A stretch of DNA of 64,000 nucleotides, from contig NZ_PSYR01000001.1 in the NCBI RefSeq assembly GCF_003333315.1, positions 186,001 through 250,000 on the forward strand, given 5' to 3'. Origin of the DNA: Acidiferrobacter thiooxydans (GTDB lineage: Bacteria; Pseudomonadota; Gammaproteobacteria; Acidiferrobacterales; Acidiferrobacteraceae). Position numbers and translations under genes: made by a program. Of the stretch, positions 34,273-42,237 are shown one piece after another. The notes beneath the pieces are model-generated. The model was not told the origin of the DNA. It saw only the letters and a program-made list of their open reading frames with translations, and did no database searches. Position 1 is the stretch's first letter; each line of letters starts with the position of its first letter.

Positions 34273-35153
34273 GGCTCGCACTCGCGCCCATACCGTTTTT
34301 CTGGCCGGCCGATGCGGTCGCGGATTTCTACGCCATGATCGCATCCACCTCGGTCGACATCGTCTATCTGGGCGAGACCGTATGCTACAAGCGCCGCGGC
34401 CCGACGCTCGCCGAATGGCTGGCCATTGCCGATCGCCTGGCCGATCATGGCAAGGAGGTGGTGCTTTCGAGTCTGGTGTTGGTCGATGGCGAGGCGGAGC
34501 TCAAGGCCACCCGGAGGTTGTGTGCGAACGGCCGCTATCTCGTCGAGGCCAACGACATGAGCGCGGTCTCCTTGTGCCGCGGTTCGCGGTTTGTCGCAGG
34601 CGCAACCCTGAACGTCTATAACGAAGACGCCCTGGCCATCCTCGCCGAGGCCGGGGCGGAGCGCTTTGTGGCCTCCGTGGAATTGAGTGGGGCGGCGCTT
34701 GCCACCTTGCGTGCCGGCGGTCCCGCCGGCCTCGACTGTGAGGTGCTGGCCTTCGGTCGTCCGGCGCTTGCCTATTCGGCGCGGTGCTTCAGTGCCCGCA
34801 ATGCCGATCGCGGCAAGGATCACTGCGAATGGATCTGTGAGCAGGAGCCCGAGGGAGTCCTGGTGCGGACCCAGGAAGACGACGCGTTTCTCACATTAAA
34901 TGGCCTCCAGATCCATGCCGCGCATCCGATCAACGTCCTGGGCGAGATCGATGCCATGCGCGAGGCGGGCGTCGATATCCTGCGCATCATGCCGGAGATC
35001 CGCGACACGGCGCTTGTCATAGATGCTTTTCGCGGTGTCCTGGATGGGCGTTACCCGCTCGGCGAGGCCCAGGCGCGCCTTTCGCCCTTGACCGGGGGCC
35101 TGAATGCCAACGGCTACTGGCGCGGCCTCGCAGGTCGTAGTCACGCCCCATGA
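34263..35153 (+). CDS. ubiV: Oxygen-independent ubiquinone hydroxylase component UbiV (U32 family)
   Basis: 296 residues, partner of UbiU. LAPIPFFWPADAVADFYAMIA and VDIVYLGETVCYKRRGP start the U32 fold. The four cluster cysteines are in VCYKRR, then ARCFSARNADRGKDHCEWICEQEP, and HPINVLGEI ends the core. GTG 34263 or ATG 34269 can serve as start; both lie inside the end of ubiU. The gene overlaps its successor by four bases (ATGA), so the fusion gene is tied to the same transcript. Confidence 0.93.
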   Translation: MAMRLALAPIPFFWPADAVADFYAMIASTSVDIVYLGETVCYKRRGPTLAEWLAIADRLADHGKEVVLSSLVLVDGEAELKATRRLCANGRYLVEANDMSAVSLCRGSRFVAGATLNVYNEDALAILAEAGAERFVASVELSGAALATLRAGGPAGLDCEVLAFGRPALAYSARCFSARNADRGKDHCEWICEQEPEGVLVRTQEDDAFLTLNGLQIHAAHPINVLGEIDAMREAGVDILRIMPEIRDTALVIDAFRGVLDGRYPLGEAQARLSPLTGGLNANGYWRGLAGRSHAP

Positions 35154-36715
35154 AGTTGTTCTGGCACGACGTCCGTCACCTTGCGCCCCCGCAATTCCCG
35201 GACTACGAGCGCGCGCAGCTTACGCGGGCGGCGCGTGGCGAGGCCGTGCTGGGCTTTGTGAGGCTGGCGCGTTGCGCGCTCGTGGGGGCCTTCGAGGACC
35301 CGCGTCGCGCGCTGCGTCTTTCATATATCGGCGATCGCTTCCCGGTGGTGCGGCGACTGACCGGCGGCGTCAGCCTGTCCCTTGATCGTGACACCCTGAT
35401 CGCGGTGCTCGCCCTGCCCGCCGGCCCGTACGCGACCATGGCGCCGGTTACCCTCATGTCCGCGCTGGCAGCGCCGTTCCTAGCCGCCATCCGCGGGTAC
35501 GGCATCGACGCAGTGTTCACGGCCCCCAACGATATCATCGTAGCCGGGCGCGAGCTGGCCTGCGTCTTTGCCCGGCGAGATGCCGACGTGGTGTTGTTCG
35601 AGGTGGTCATGCCGCTTGCGCTGGATGTCGAGGAGCTCTTGAAGACCTTGCGGCTGCCCCTGGAAAAGCTCTCCGAACAGGGCCTGCTGGCGGCGCGCCA
35701 GCGTTTCGCGCCGCTGCGTACGCTGGTCCCCGATCTCCGGTCGGGGCCGCTCTCCGCGCGTATCGCCGTCGAGACGGCCCAGGTCCTCGGTCGTACACGG
35801 CAGTGCGAGCCGCCCCCGCCCCTGGTCGAGACCCCGTGCGCGGCGCCGGACGACAGACCCCCCGCGGACGTTCAGGCGTTCCTGAAGACCCCGGGCGGCG
35901 TGCTCTATCTGGACGCGTGGCTCGATCCCGGGGCGATCATACGCGAGGCCCGTTTCAGCGGCAGCGTGGTGTGTCTCGACGGCCATCTCCTGGCGCGTCT
36001 GCAGGCGTCGCTCGCCGCCACCGACATCACGCGGGCCGAGTCTACGCTCGCTACAGCGCTGGGCGAGACACCCCCAGACATCGTCGGTGTGGAGGCTGCG
36101 GATATCGTCTATCTGGGCCATTTGTGCGCCGCGCGATTTCATATCGGCCGACACCTGGGCCTGGCGGCGGCGACGCAGATCAGTACCTTCAGCCCCGATC
36201 GCACGGCCACGATCGAGGCCGTATTGGGCTCCATAGATGCCGTGTTGCTGCCCTACTGCGCCAAGCCTGCCTGGTGCAAGTGGCGGCATCGCGACGGTTG
36301 TCCGGAGTGCGGGCAATGCGCGGTGGGCGAGGCCTATGGCCTGGCGCGCGAACGCAATCTGACGGTCATTACCATCACCCGCTACGAGCACCTGCGTGCC
36401 GTCCTGTCCGACCTGAGAGACCGTGGCGCGCGCGCCTTTTTGGGGGTGTGTTGCACGGATTTTTTCCTAAAGCGCGACTACGCCTTCATCGAGGCCGGCG
36501 TCCCCGCGGTCTTTCTGGATATCGGCGGAGACACCTGCTACACGCTGCGCCAGGAGGAGGCCGCCTATGCCGGGCGCTTCGAGGCCGAGGCGTTCGTGGA
36601 TGCCCGGCTTCTGGGGCGCCTCCTGGACTGGCGTGATCGGCTGGCGGTCACTCCTGTGGCAACGGCCGCGACCCGGGCGCAGGATAAGCCCCCCGAGCCT
36701 TCGCGGGGTCGTTGA
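35150..36715 (+). CDS. Fusion of lipoate-ligase-like domain and DUF116
   Basis: 521 residues. Residues 1-about 200 follow the BPL/LplA lipoate-ligase fold (FVRLARCALVGAFEDP, RRLTGGVSLSLDRDTLIAVL, NDIIVAGRELACVFARR). The position of the catalytic Lys in LplA (GRKxxG) is Glu here, so ligase activity is doubtful. After a linker (about 225-250) comes DUF116 (about 290-490), rich in Cys: LPYCAKPAWCKWRHRDGC, then PECGQCAVGEAYGLA, CCTDFFLKRDYAFIEAGVPAVF, DIGGDTCY. These could bind an Fe-S cluster. Four-base overlap with ubiV implies co-expression with anaerobic quinone synthesis. Function is unknown. Confidence 0.8.
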   Translation: MKLFWHDVRHLAPPQFPDYERAQLTRAARGEAVLGFVRLARCALVGAFEDPRRALRLSYIGDRFPVVRRLTGGVSLSLDRDTLIAVLALPAGPYATMAPVTLMSALAAPFLAAIRGYGIDAVFTAPNDIIVAGRELACVFARRDADVVLFEVVMPLALDVEELLKTLRLPLEKLSEQGLLAARQRFAPLRTLVPDLRSGPLSARIAVETAQVLGRTRQCEPPPPLVETPCAAPDDRPPADVQAFLKTPGGVLYLDAWLDPGAIIREARFSGSVVCLDGHLLARLQASLAATDITRAESTLATALGETPPDIVGVEAADIVYLGHLCAARFHIGRHLGLAAATQISTFSPDRTATIEAVLGSIDAVLLPYCAKPAWCKWRHRDGCPECGQCAVGEAYGLARERNLTVITITRYEHLRAVLSDLRDRGARAFLGVCCTDFFLKRDYAFIEAGVPAVFLDIGGDTCYTLRQEEAAYAGRFEAEAFVDARLLGRLLDWRDRLAVTPVATAATRAQDKPPEPSRGR

Positions 36716-36985
36716 TGATTCCCCATGCGGCCGCCGGGTCGTGCCTCCCGGACCTTGCGTGTCCCGGGCCCGTCACGGTGCAGGATCGGTGGCCCGCCAA
36801 CCGCTGGACGCGCCGTCGGCATGTTCTACACTGAGAGGGCAAGGGCGCACAGGATTCCCGGGCCTGCGCTGACTGTGGGGAACGCGAGGGCATTCCGGAG
36901 ACCGGGCGGAATGGTGCGGTGGCGTGAGGTGGGCGGGCAGGGTCACAATAATCCACATGACGGTTTGCGCAACAGGGGGATATCC

Positions 36986-37855
36986 ATGACGTGTCGATTG
37001 AGCGGACGACGTGCGGTCTATGCCGCGCTGTCCGGGTTTATGCTGGTGGCCGGCGCCCAGGCCCGTATCCACGGGGAGAGTGCGCTCGCGGCCTACAACA
37101 ACAACGCAAGCCTCGCGTTCCTCCAAAGCCATGTGGAGTACGGCGAGCGACTCTCCCCCCCTAATGGTGCCTATTTCGACACAGACTCGGGGTTCATCAA
37201 GGGCGGGCGCTTCGCGATGTCAGGCATGCGCACCGCCGGTGTGCGCAATGTCTATTTCCATGTCTCCTACAGCCAGACCGATGGCAGCCTGACCTACGTC
37301 GGTGCAATCCAGTATAGCAATGGTACCACCAGTCCGCTCACCGAGTCCCAGAACGCCCAGATGACGGATATCGGCCTGCGCCTGGGCCAGGGCTTCATGG
37401 TCGCCAATGACATGATGCTCATCCCCTATATCGGCTACGGGTTCCATCACTGGGCGCGCGGCGAGCCCGCGAGTCCCACGGCCCCCTACAATTATTACGA
37501 GAGTTACCGCAACCAGTACGCCGCCTTCGGTGTTTTGTGGCAGGTGCGACTCTTCCGGCGGCTGGTGACGAGTTTGAACCTCGCCTACGGCCGCACCATC
37601 CATCCGACCATATCGGCGCCGGCGCCGGTTTACGGGTTCTCCGAGGGCCTGGGCCCGAAGCCCTGGCGGCGCGCAGGCTTCGATGTCGATTATCTTATCG
37701 GACGTCACGAGGCGGTGTTCGTGAGCGCCACGTTCACCGAGTTCCAGTATGGGGCGGGCCCTCTCGTGCTGGTCGCTCCCCATTTGGCAAAAAGCGAGCC
37801 GTTCAGTCAGACCGAGGTCACGAACTACGCCATTGGGGCGCGCTTCCTGTTTTGA
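36986..37855 (+). CDS. Outer-membrane beta-barrel protein, OmpA/OmpW-like fold
   Basis: 289 residues from ATG 36986 (AGGGGGA, spacer 5). Signal peptide of about 25 residues ends in GAQA. The mature part alternates hydrophobic and polar residues in antiparallel strands (YFHVSYSQTDGSLTYVGAIQY, MTDIGLRLGQGFMVANDMMLIPYIGYGFHHW, YAAFGVLWQVRLF) and ends in Phe (AIGARFLF), the usual barrel terminus for BAM. No specific family is recognised. It stands alone between the ubiUV cluster and a hairpin. The open frame to 36725 is not conserved-looking. Confidence 0.75.
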   Translation: MTCRLSGRRAVYAALSGFMLVAGAQARIHGESALAAYNNNASLAFLQSHVEYGERLSPPNGAYFDTDSGFIKGGRFAMSGMRTAGVRNVYFHVSYSQTDGSLTYVGAIQYSNGTTSPLTESQNAQMTDIGLRLGQGFMVANDMMLIPYIGYGFHHWARGEPASPTAPYNYYESYRNQYAAFGVLWQVRLFRRLVTSLNLAYGRTIHPTISAPAPVYGFSEGLGPKPWRRAGFDVDYLIGRHEAVFVSATFTEFQYGAGPLVLVAPHLAKSEPFSQTEVTNYAIGARFLF

Positions 37856-37860
37856 TATAA

Positions 37861-37895
37861 GCCGGGCGCCGGGAGGGCTCGCCCCGGCGCCCGGT
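37861..37895 (+). terminator. Strong GC hairpin after the outer-membrane barrel gene
   Basis: GCCGGGCGCCGGG pairs with CCCCGGCGCCCGG around a 7-9 base loop, five bases after the stop codon. No T-run follows, so it may act as an RNA-stabilising 3' hairpin or a Rho-assisted stop rather than a classical terminator. Confidence 0.6.
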
Positions 37896-37969
37896 GGGAT
37901 CCTCAGGTTCAGTGTCACCCCGCCGCGCGGCCCATGCGGGCGCGGGATCGCGTCTCGGCGGGTCGTATG

Positions 37970-39262
37970 TCAGGGGCCCTTCTGCCGGGCCAGTGTCTGC
38001 AGGAGGGTGGCGAGTTGCGCCCTTTTCGCGGCGCCCCCCAGAAAATGCATCCGGCCGTTTTCCCGGTAGATCATAAAGGGGATATACGAGACGAGGTGCA
38101 CGGCCAGCCGTGTGTTGCCGATGATGGTCTGGCGAAGCGCGGGCGAGACGCGCGCGAGCGGGCGGATTCCACCGCTCCAGAGGCGGGTGTTGAAATGCCC
38201 CTCGTCATAGGCCAGGGCCTTGACTGGATCGCTGGCGGTGACGATGGCCGCCGCCTTCCCCATGGTTGAGGCGCGTACCAGCGCCACCGGCACCCAGCGG
38301 ATGACTACCGGGCTGTTCGTGAAGGCCTGCATGTTGACCCACAGCGCATGGCAGAACGGCTCGTCGGGGTCGAACACGATTTGTAGGGCGACCGGCCTTC
38401 CGGGCGCCCCTTGACGGACGGCGGCACTCGCCCGCAATTGTGCCCAGGCGCGGCGCAGATCGGCCTGCCCCTGCGGCGTGCTCGGTGGGTGCCGGAAGAG
38501 CTCCGGTAACGGGCGCGGTTTAGGGGCGGGTGTCGCGACCGGGTGCGCGGCGGGTCTTGCGGGCACCGCCGCTGCCTGTGGCGTGGGTGTCGCGGACGCG
38601 GTCGGCAGCGGGGCCGGGGCGGTCCGGAGGAGTCGCGCGAGGCGGGCCTTTTGGCGGGCGATCAGGGTGTTTTCGTGCGCCAGCGCCACCTGTCCTGCCG
38701 CCAGTGCCGCGTTTGCGCCACGCGTCGCCGCCGCGAGCCCGGCGATCTGGGCATTCAGCTTCGAGAGTGTCGGCGACGAGAGGGTCTCGGGCCCGATGGT
38801 TTTCGGACACTGCCGGCCCAGCCAGTGTCCTCGCGCGATGGCGCGGGTCACGGACGTGCTGCCGTCGATCCGCTGCGTCCGCTTCCAGATCCCCCGATAG
38901 ATGAGGTCCTGGCCGTGCCCACTAAAGCGGTCCCGTCCGTGGTCCACGGTCAGGGCCGCCCCTATCTGGAGCCGGTCGCCCCAGATTACGGTGGTCATAC
39001 CCGCGCGCCGGTGAACTTGAACCGACACGGGGCCGCGCGGGCCCTGGACCCCGCGGAGGTCCCCGATGGTGGCGGCCACGGGCCCGATGCGTCGCAGGCA
39101 GTAATCGCCATGCCCCGTAAAGGCCATCGCCCCGCTGAAGGTCGTGGTGATGGCCCACAGGCCCGGCCGGAAACCGTCCGTTGCCCGCACCGTTGCCGGC
39201 GCCAGCAGCACGCATAGCGTGGCCACACCATAGGGCAGTATGCCCTTACGTCCCTCAGCCAT
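37970..39262 (-). CDS. Exported two-domain protein with degenerate thioredoxin fold
   Basis: 430 residues from ATG 39262. A signal peptide (MAEGRKGILPYGVATLCVLL, cleavage near VRA|TDG) is followed by a DUF3617-like domain (GLWAITTTFSGAMAFTGHGDYCL, to about 150). A helical stretch and a Pro/Ala/Thr-rich linker (about 210-260) come next. The C-terminal domain resembles DsbC/DsbG thioredoxin (VALQIVFDPDEPFCHALWVNMQ, VVIRWVPVALVRASTMGKAAAIV), but the CxxC active site has only one Cys (CHAL). Redox isomerase activity is therefore doubtful; a binding or chaperone role is possible. It is convergent with the outer-membrane barrel gene. Confidence 0.65.
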   Translation of the reverse strand: MAEGRKGILPYGVATLCVLLAPATVRATDGFRPGLWAITTTFSGAMAFTGHGDYCLRRIGPVAATIGDLRGVQGPRGPVSVQVHRRAGMTTVIWGDRLQIGAALTVDHGRDRFSGHGQDLIYRGIWKRTQRIDGSTSVTRAIARGHWLGRQCPKTIGPETLSSPTLSKLNAQIAGLAAATRGANAALAAGQVALAHENTLIARQKARLARLLRTAPAPLPTASATPTPQAAAVPARPAAHPVATPAPKPRPLPELFRHPPSTPQGQADLRRAWAQLRASAAVRQGAPGRPVALQIVFDPDEPFCHALWVNMQAFTNSPVVIRWVPVALVRASTMGKAAAIVTASDPVKALAYDEGHFNTRLWSGGIRPLARVSPALRQTIIGNTRLAVHLVSYIPFMIYRENGRMHFLGGAAKRAQLATLLQTLARQKGP

Positions 39263-39371
39263 ACGTACCGTCTCCCGGCGTGGGTCGCTCCCGTACATTA
39301 TTGGTACCGGGGCCCCGCCCTCCCTATCGTAGATCCGCCGCCCGCGTGCCCAATGGCGCGTCGCGCTCGCC

Positions 39372-39989
39372 CTACCCGTCTCCCCAGGCGAACACGTTCA
39401 CCCGCGCCGGGGGCACGTTGCGCCATATGGTGCGCGAGTGCAGGCAGGTGATTTCCTGCGCCCAGTCGATGGCGCGGCAGCGCAGGCTGTATGTGAACTG
39501 TATGAAAGTGGCGCCCTTGGGGAGCACCGCGTCCAGGGCCGAGCCGATCTGATCGACGGTGCTCTTTGGCAGGGATTTTAAGGGCAGGCTCGATACCACG
39601 ACCGATACGCGCTGCGCCCGCCAACCAAGCAGGTTCGCAAGGTCCGCCGCATCACCCTCCAGGACGACAACATCGGGGAAGCGCTCTTTGAGATGGGCAG
39701 CCAAAAGCGCCGATTTTTCGACAACTATGAGACGTTCAGGGGCCACTCCATGATCCAGCAGCGAGGCGGTCACGACCCCGGTCCCCGCACCCAGTTCGAC
39801 GATATAGCCTTTGGATGCGGCCACGGCCTGCGAGGCCATGTAGTCAGCCAGGCGCCTCGAGCTCGGACAGGCGGCGCCCACCGCCTGCGGTCCGGAACAG
39901 ATGGCGCGGGCAAAAAGCCGAAGATCGGCCGGAAATACCGATCCTGCGACACGCCCCAGCGTCTTTTTCCACCACGACAGCCCTTGCAT
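39372..39989 (-). CDS. PmtA-like SAM-dependent methyltransferase (phospholipid N-methyltransferase type)
   Basis: 205 residues from ATG 39989 (GGAG, spacer 6); an in-frame ATG at 40031 would add 14 residues. The Rossmann-fold SAM motif is YIVELGAGTGVVTASLLDHG, the acidic loop VVVLEGDAADL and motif IV VVVSSLPLKSLP. An amphipathic N-terminus and GAACPSSRRLADYMA are typical of the PmtA/KsgA-like phospholipid N-methyltransferases that make monomethyl-PE to PC. PC synthesis is an inference. Standing alone, it shows no operon clues. Confidence 0.75.
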   Translation of the reverse strand: MQGLSWWKKTLGRVAGSVFPADLRLFARAICSGPQAVGAACPSSRRLADYMASQAVAASKGYIVELGAGTGVVTASLLDHGVAPERLIVVEKSALLAAHLKERFPDVVVLEGDAADLANLLGWRAQRVSVVVSSLPLKSLPKSTVDQIGSALDAVLPKGATFIQFTYSLRCRAIDWAQEITCLHSRTIWRNVPPARVNVFAWGDG

Positions 39990-40162
39990 CGAGCTCTCCG
40001 GCCTCCCGGAATCGATCGTCGTCCGGTGCATGTACTCATCCCCCCGTTCGGTCGTCCCAGGACTGACGGGGTACGACCATTGGCTTATTGCTCAAGCATA
40101 TAGCATGAGCCTGCAATTGCAACGACCGTGTGACAGCCGGCGCGTACGAGGGGTTGAATCTC

Positions 40163-40597
40163 TTAGGGAAACAGGGAGCGCAGACGCTTTTTGTGGCGAT
40201 AGATCGCGCTCTCGAGGGCGTGGCGCAGTTGCAGGGCGACGCCGGTATCGCCCTCTACGCATAGCCGGCGATCAAAGAACAGCGCGTCGGCATCCTCGGT
40301 CTGCAGGAGGAGCGCCAGAAAGGAGCGCATTTCCCCGCGTATGCACGTCGTCCACGGGATCGGCGGGGCCGGCCACAGGCGCCCGCTCCGGATCACGAAG
40401 CCGACCGCAAGATGCGGATTTGTGATCTCCAGGCGCACGCGCTTGCCCGACAGCGCCTCCAGGGAATGGTCCGACAGCAGTAAGGCGTTCGCCACGAGCG
40501 CGCCTGCCAAGGCAATCGCCGGCGGTGGCAGCACCTTGGCCCCGATATCCAGGGCGCGGGGCGCGGTTTGCGAGACCAGATCGGACAGAAGCGTCAT
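40163..40597 (-). CDS. ubiT: Anaerobic ubiquinone biosynthesis accessory factor UbiT (SCP2 domain)
   Basis: 144-residue SCP2 lipid-binding protein that presents ubiquinone precursors to the UbiUV complex. The signature DADALFFDRRLCVEGDTGVALQLRHALE closely follows E. coli UbiT (DxLFFxRRLxIEGDT). An aromatic-rich strand pattern precedes it (GFVIRSGRLWPAPPIPW). ATG 40597 is the start; a TTG further up would overlap the FNR-like site. It is divergent from ubiD with FNR-like dyads between. In many proteobacteria ubiT lies with ubiUV; here the set is split over 6 kb. Confidence 0.88.
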   Translation of the reverse strand: MTLLSDLVSQTAPRALDIGAKVLPPPAIALAGALVANALLLSDHSLEALSGKRVRLEITNPHLAVGFVIRSGRLWPAPPIPWTTCIRGEMRSFLALLLQTEDADALFFDRRLCVEGDTGVALQLRHALESAIYRHKKRLRSLFP

Positions 40598-40631
40598 GCC
40601 GCCATTGTTCGCCGTTCGCGGATCCCATGGA

Positions 40632-40664
40632 TTGACGCGCGTCAAATGCTTTGCGCTGGATCAA
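40632..40664. promoter_or_regulatory. Two FNR-like sites between ubiT and ubiD
   Basis: TTGACGCGCGTCAA (40632-40645) is a full palindrome, one mismatch per half from TTGAT-N4-ATCAA. TTGCGCTGGATCAA (40651-40664) has one perfect half, ATCAA. Both fall 35-67 bases upstream of ubiT and 38-70 upstream of the ubiD ATG at 40702. Confidence 0.6.
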
Positions 40665-40701
40665 AGGGCCGGCACGGACCTCGTTCTACGATGCCGCCAG
40701 A

Positions 40702-42165
40702 ATGTTTACCGACATGCGCCAATTCCTCGCGCACCTTGAGCGCCAGAAGCTCCTCGCGCGCGTGGCCGCGCCGGTTAGTGCCCATCTGGAGATTACCGAG
40801 ATCTGCCGGCGCGCGATCGTGGCCCAGGGGCCGGCATTGCTGTTTGAGCATGTCGATGGCGGGACGGTGCCGGTGGTCGGTAACCTGTTCGGGACCCGGG
40901 AACGCGTCTTGCAGGCCATGGACCTCGACGATAGCGCCGCCTTGCGTGCGCTTGGGGAGCTGCTCGGGCGAATCAAGGAGCCGCGCTGGCCGCGTGGCAC
41001 CGGCGAGGCCATTCGTCATCTCCCCATCATCGGTCGCTTGTGGGCGGCGCGCTCGCGCATCGTGGAAGACGGCGCGCCGGTCCACGAGTGCGTCCAGGAG
41101 GGCGCGGCCGTCGATCTCGAGGCCCTGCCGATCTCGCACTGCTGGCCCGGGGATGCGGGGCGGCTGCTCACCTTCGGCCTGGTCATCACCCAGCCGACAC
41201 GCGAGGAGCGGCACAATGTCGCGGTCTACCGTCAGCAACTGATCGGTCGCAACCGCCTCATCATGCGTTGGCTCGCGCATCGAGGCGGGGCCGGCGACTA
41301 CGCGCGCTTTCGCGAGGCGCACCCAGACGAGCCGTTTCCCGTGGCCGTGGCCATAGGCGCGGATCCGGCCCTGACCATAGCCGCGGTCGCGCCCATCCCG
41401 GACACCCTGTCCGAGTATCAGTTTGCCGGTCTTTTGCGGGGGGCGCGCACCGAACTGACGCGCGCCGGCAACGGCTTGCTGGTGCCGGCGCGCGCCGAGA
41501 TCGTCCTGGAGGGGGTGATCGCCCCAGGCGATACCGCCCTGGAGGGGCCGTTCGGCGATCATACTGGTTATTACAACGCCCAGGATCATTTCCCGGTCAT
41601 GACCGTGACGCGCGTGACGCACCGTCATGCCCCCCTCTATCAAACGACCTATATGGGGCGCTCACCGCACGATGAGCCCTCGGTGCTGGCCGGCGCCTTG
41701 AATGAGGTCTTCGTACCGCTCTTGCAGCAACAATTCCCGGAGATCACCGACTTTTATCTGCCCCCCGAGGCCTGTTCCTACCGGGTCGCGGTGGTGAGCA
41801 TTCGCAAACGCTATCCCGGCCACGCACGTCGCATCATGTTCGGTGTATGGTCCTACCTCAGGCAGTTCACCTACACCAAATTCGTGATCGTGACCGATGA
41901 CGATATCAATATTCGCGACTGGTCGGAGGTGATATGGGCCCTGGTGACCCGTGCCGATCCCGCGCGCGATGCGGTCATCCTCACGAATACGCCTATCGAT
42001 TACCTGGATTTCGCGAGCCCCGAGGCCGGTCTGGGCGGTAAAATGGGCCTGGACGCCACATTGAAGCGGCCACCCGAGGTCACGCGTCCTGCGGGTCGAC
42101 CGATCCAGCCCGACGCCCGGGCGCAGGCGGCGGTGGCCGACATCTGCGCGGCCCTGGGGATCTGA
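40702..42165 (+). CDS. ubiD: UbiD family prenylated-FMN decarboxylase
   Basis: Decarboxylates 3-polyprenyl-4-hydroxybenzoate in ubiquinone synthesis. About 487 residues from ATG 40702 ([15 protein letters not shown], the family N-terminus). Visible are [67 protein letters not shown], and the catalytic E-R-E region [27 protein letters not shown]. The prenyl-FMN cofactor needs ubiX, which is not in this window. It lies just before hemN, with a separate FNR box in between. Confidence 0.93.
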   Translation: MFTDMRQFLAHLERQKLLARVAAPVSAHLEITEICRRAIVAQGPALLFEHVDGGTVPVVGNLFGTRERVLQAMDLDDSAALRALGELLGRIKEPRWPRGTGEAIRHLPIIGRLWAARSRIVEDGAPVHECVQEGAAVDLEALPISHCWPGDAGRLLTFGLVITQPTREERHNVAVYRQQLIGRNRLIMRWLAHRGGAGDYARFREAHPDEPFPVAVAIGADPALTIAAVAPIPDTLSEYQFAGLLRGARTELTRAGNGLLVPARAEIVLEGVIAPGDTALEGPFGDHTGYYNAQDHFPVMTVTRVTHRHAPLYQTTYMGRSPHDEPSVLAGALNEVFVPLLQQQFPEITDFYLPPEACSYRVAVVSIRKRYPGHARRIMFGVWSYLRQFTYTKFVIVTDDDINIRDWSEVIWALVTRADPARDAVILTNTPIDYLDFASPEAGLGGKMGLDATLKRPPEVTRPAGRPIQPDARAQAAVADICAALGI

Positions 42166-42175
42166 TCGGCTCGGG

Positions 42176-42189
42176 TTGATATTGATCAA
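42176..42189. promoter_or_regulatory. FNR box upstream of hemN
   Basis: TTGATATTGATCAA is a perfect TTGAT-N4-ATCAA site, centred about 56 bases before the hemN ATG. The distance fits a class II activation position if the transcript starts near 42224. Confidence 0.88.
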
Positions 42190-42237
42190 GGCGTACCGAG
42201 GGACGCGGGCGTTACCGTCATGTTTTAGGGTTAGCTT

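Noticed and set aside
36725-36985. 87-residue N-terminal extension of the outer-membrane barrel protein
   Set aside because: It would bury the clear signal peptide at MTCRLSGRRAVYAAL; ATG 36986 has its own SD.
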